This document shows positions 63,894 to 64,000 of a stretch of 64,000 nt of DNA, piece after piece. Source of the DNA: Enterocloster lavalensis (GTDB lineage Bacteria; Bacillota; Clostridia; Lachnospirales; Lachnospiraceae); NCBI RefSeq assembly GCF_902364025.1, contig NZ_CABJCG010000013.1:1-64000 (forward strand). The letters are read 5' to 3'. Both the position numbers and the translations under genes were made by a program. The stretch's first letter is position 1. Each line of letters starts with the position of its first letter. The notes beneath the pieces are model-generated. The model saw only the letters and a list, made by a program, of their open reading frames with translations, was not told the DNA's origin and ran no database searches.

Positions 63894-64000
63894 CTATACC
63901 TCGAAAATCAGATCTCCGTAGCTGGGCATGGGCCACAGATCCTTATCCACAATCATCTCCAGCCGGTCCGCCGGGGCGCGCAGCGCTTCCATAGCGGGGG
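63894..64000 (-). CDS. glnN: glutamine synthetase type III, C-terminal end (partial)
   Basis: Only the last 34 residues lie in the window; the gene runs in from the right edge. The translation includes MEALRAPADRLEMIVDKDLW followed by PMPSYGDLIFEV and the TAG stop. This matches the C-terminus of type III glutamine synthetase (GlnN), found in Bacteroidetes and Clostridia, which makes glutamine from glutamate and ammonia. The symbol follows the usual name of the type III gene. Confidence 0.8.
   Translation of the reverse strand, partial: PAMEALRAPADRLEMIVDKDLWPMPSYGDLIFEV

Overview
The window looks like chromosome of a fairly GC-rich gut Clostridia member, most likely Lachnospiraceae of the Enterocloster/Hungatella/Lachnoclostridium kind. 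This is inferred from gene families, not a search. The clues are the rpmE / DUF1385 / prmC / prfA neighbourhood, YesM/YesN-type two-component control of an ABC sugar importer, TAXI-type TRAP transporters, a type III glutamine synthetase, a LevR-like PTS-linked activator and choline-binding-repeat surface proteins. Most genes lie on the minus strand. I saw no rRNA, tRNA, insertion sequence, prophage or CRISPR array.

Layout. 0.1-6.3 kb: a LevR/ManR-like activator, a phosphotriesterase-like hydrolase and leuA with a structured leader. 6.5-10.8 kb: glmM with rfbA, rfbB and rfbD (no rfbC). 10.9-13.2 kb: a YheO-like regulator and an ECF sigma/anti-sigma pair. 13.4-19.3 kb: an rpiR-tctC-tctB-tctA operon, divergent from a gene that reads as a circularly permuted cofactor-independent phosphoglycerate mutase (iPGM). 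19.3-23.7 kb: prfA, prmC, DUF1385, rpmE and mgtC. 23.7-29.2 kb: a complete dipeptide/nickel-type ABC importer. 29.6-43.8 kb: a nine-gene minus-strand operon with a divergent LysR regulator; it holds two MmgE/PrpD proteins, a LeuC/LeuD-like hydro-lyase, an aconitase-family hydratase and two tandem TAXI-TRAP transporters, and probably imports and dehydrates/isomerises di- or tricarboxylic acids. 43.9-51.1 kb: rho with a long disordered N-terminus, an alkaline-phosphatase-fold phosphodiesterase, rarA, an orphan half-MreB protein, a DUF4261 protein and a polysaccharide deacetylase. 51.1-57.4 kb: structured repeats, a GH25 lysozyme and a second protein with cell-wall/choline-binding repeats, a LicC-LicA-like fusion and a 2H phosphoesterase. 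57.4-63.8 kb: a three-gene ABC sugar importer and its YesMN-type two-component system, then the 3' end of a type III glutamine synthetase at the right edge.

The strongest unusual item is the permuted iPGM at 17690-19258: the C-terminal half of a normal iPGM comes first and the N-terminal half second, in one open frame, with all the metal-binding motifs kept. It shares a regulatory region with the rpiR-tct operon, with abutting 20-bp repeats beside its promoter. Next come the half-MreB protein translationally coupled to rarA, the carboxylic-acid operon, the LicCA fusion beside choline-binding-repeat proteins, and a triplicated 38-bp hairpin repeat with a compensatory base change next to a G-run tract.
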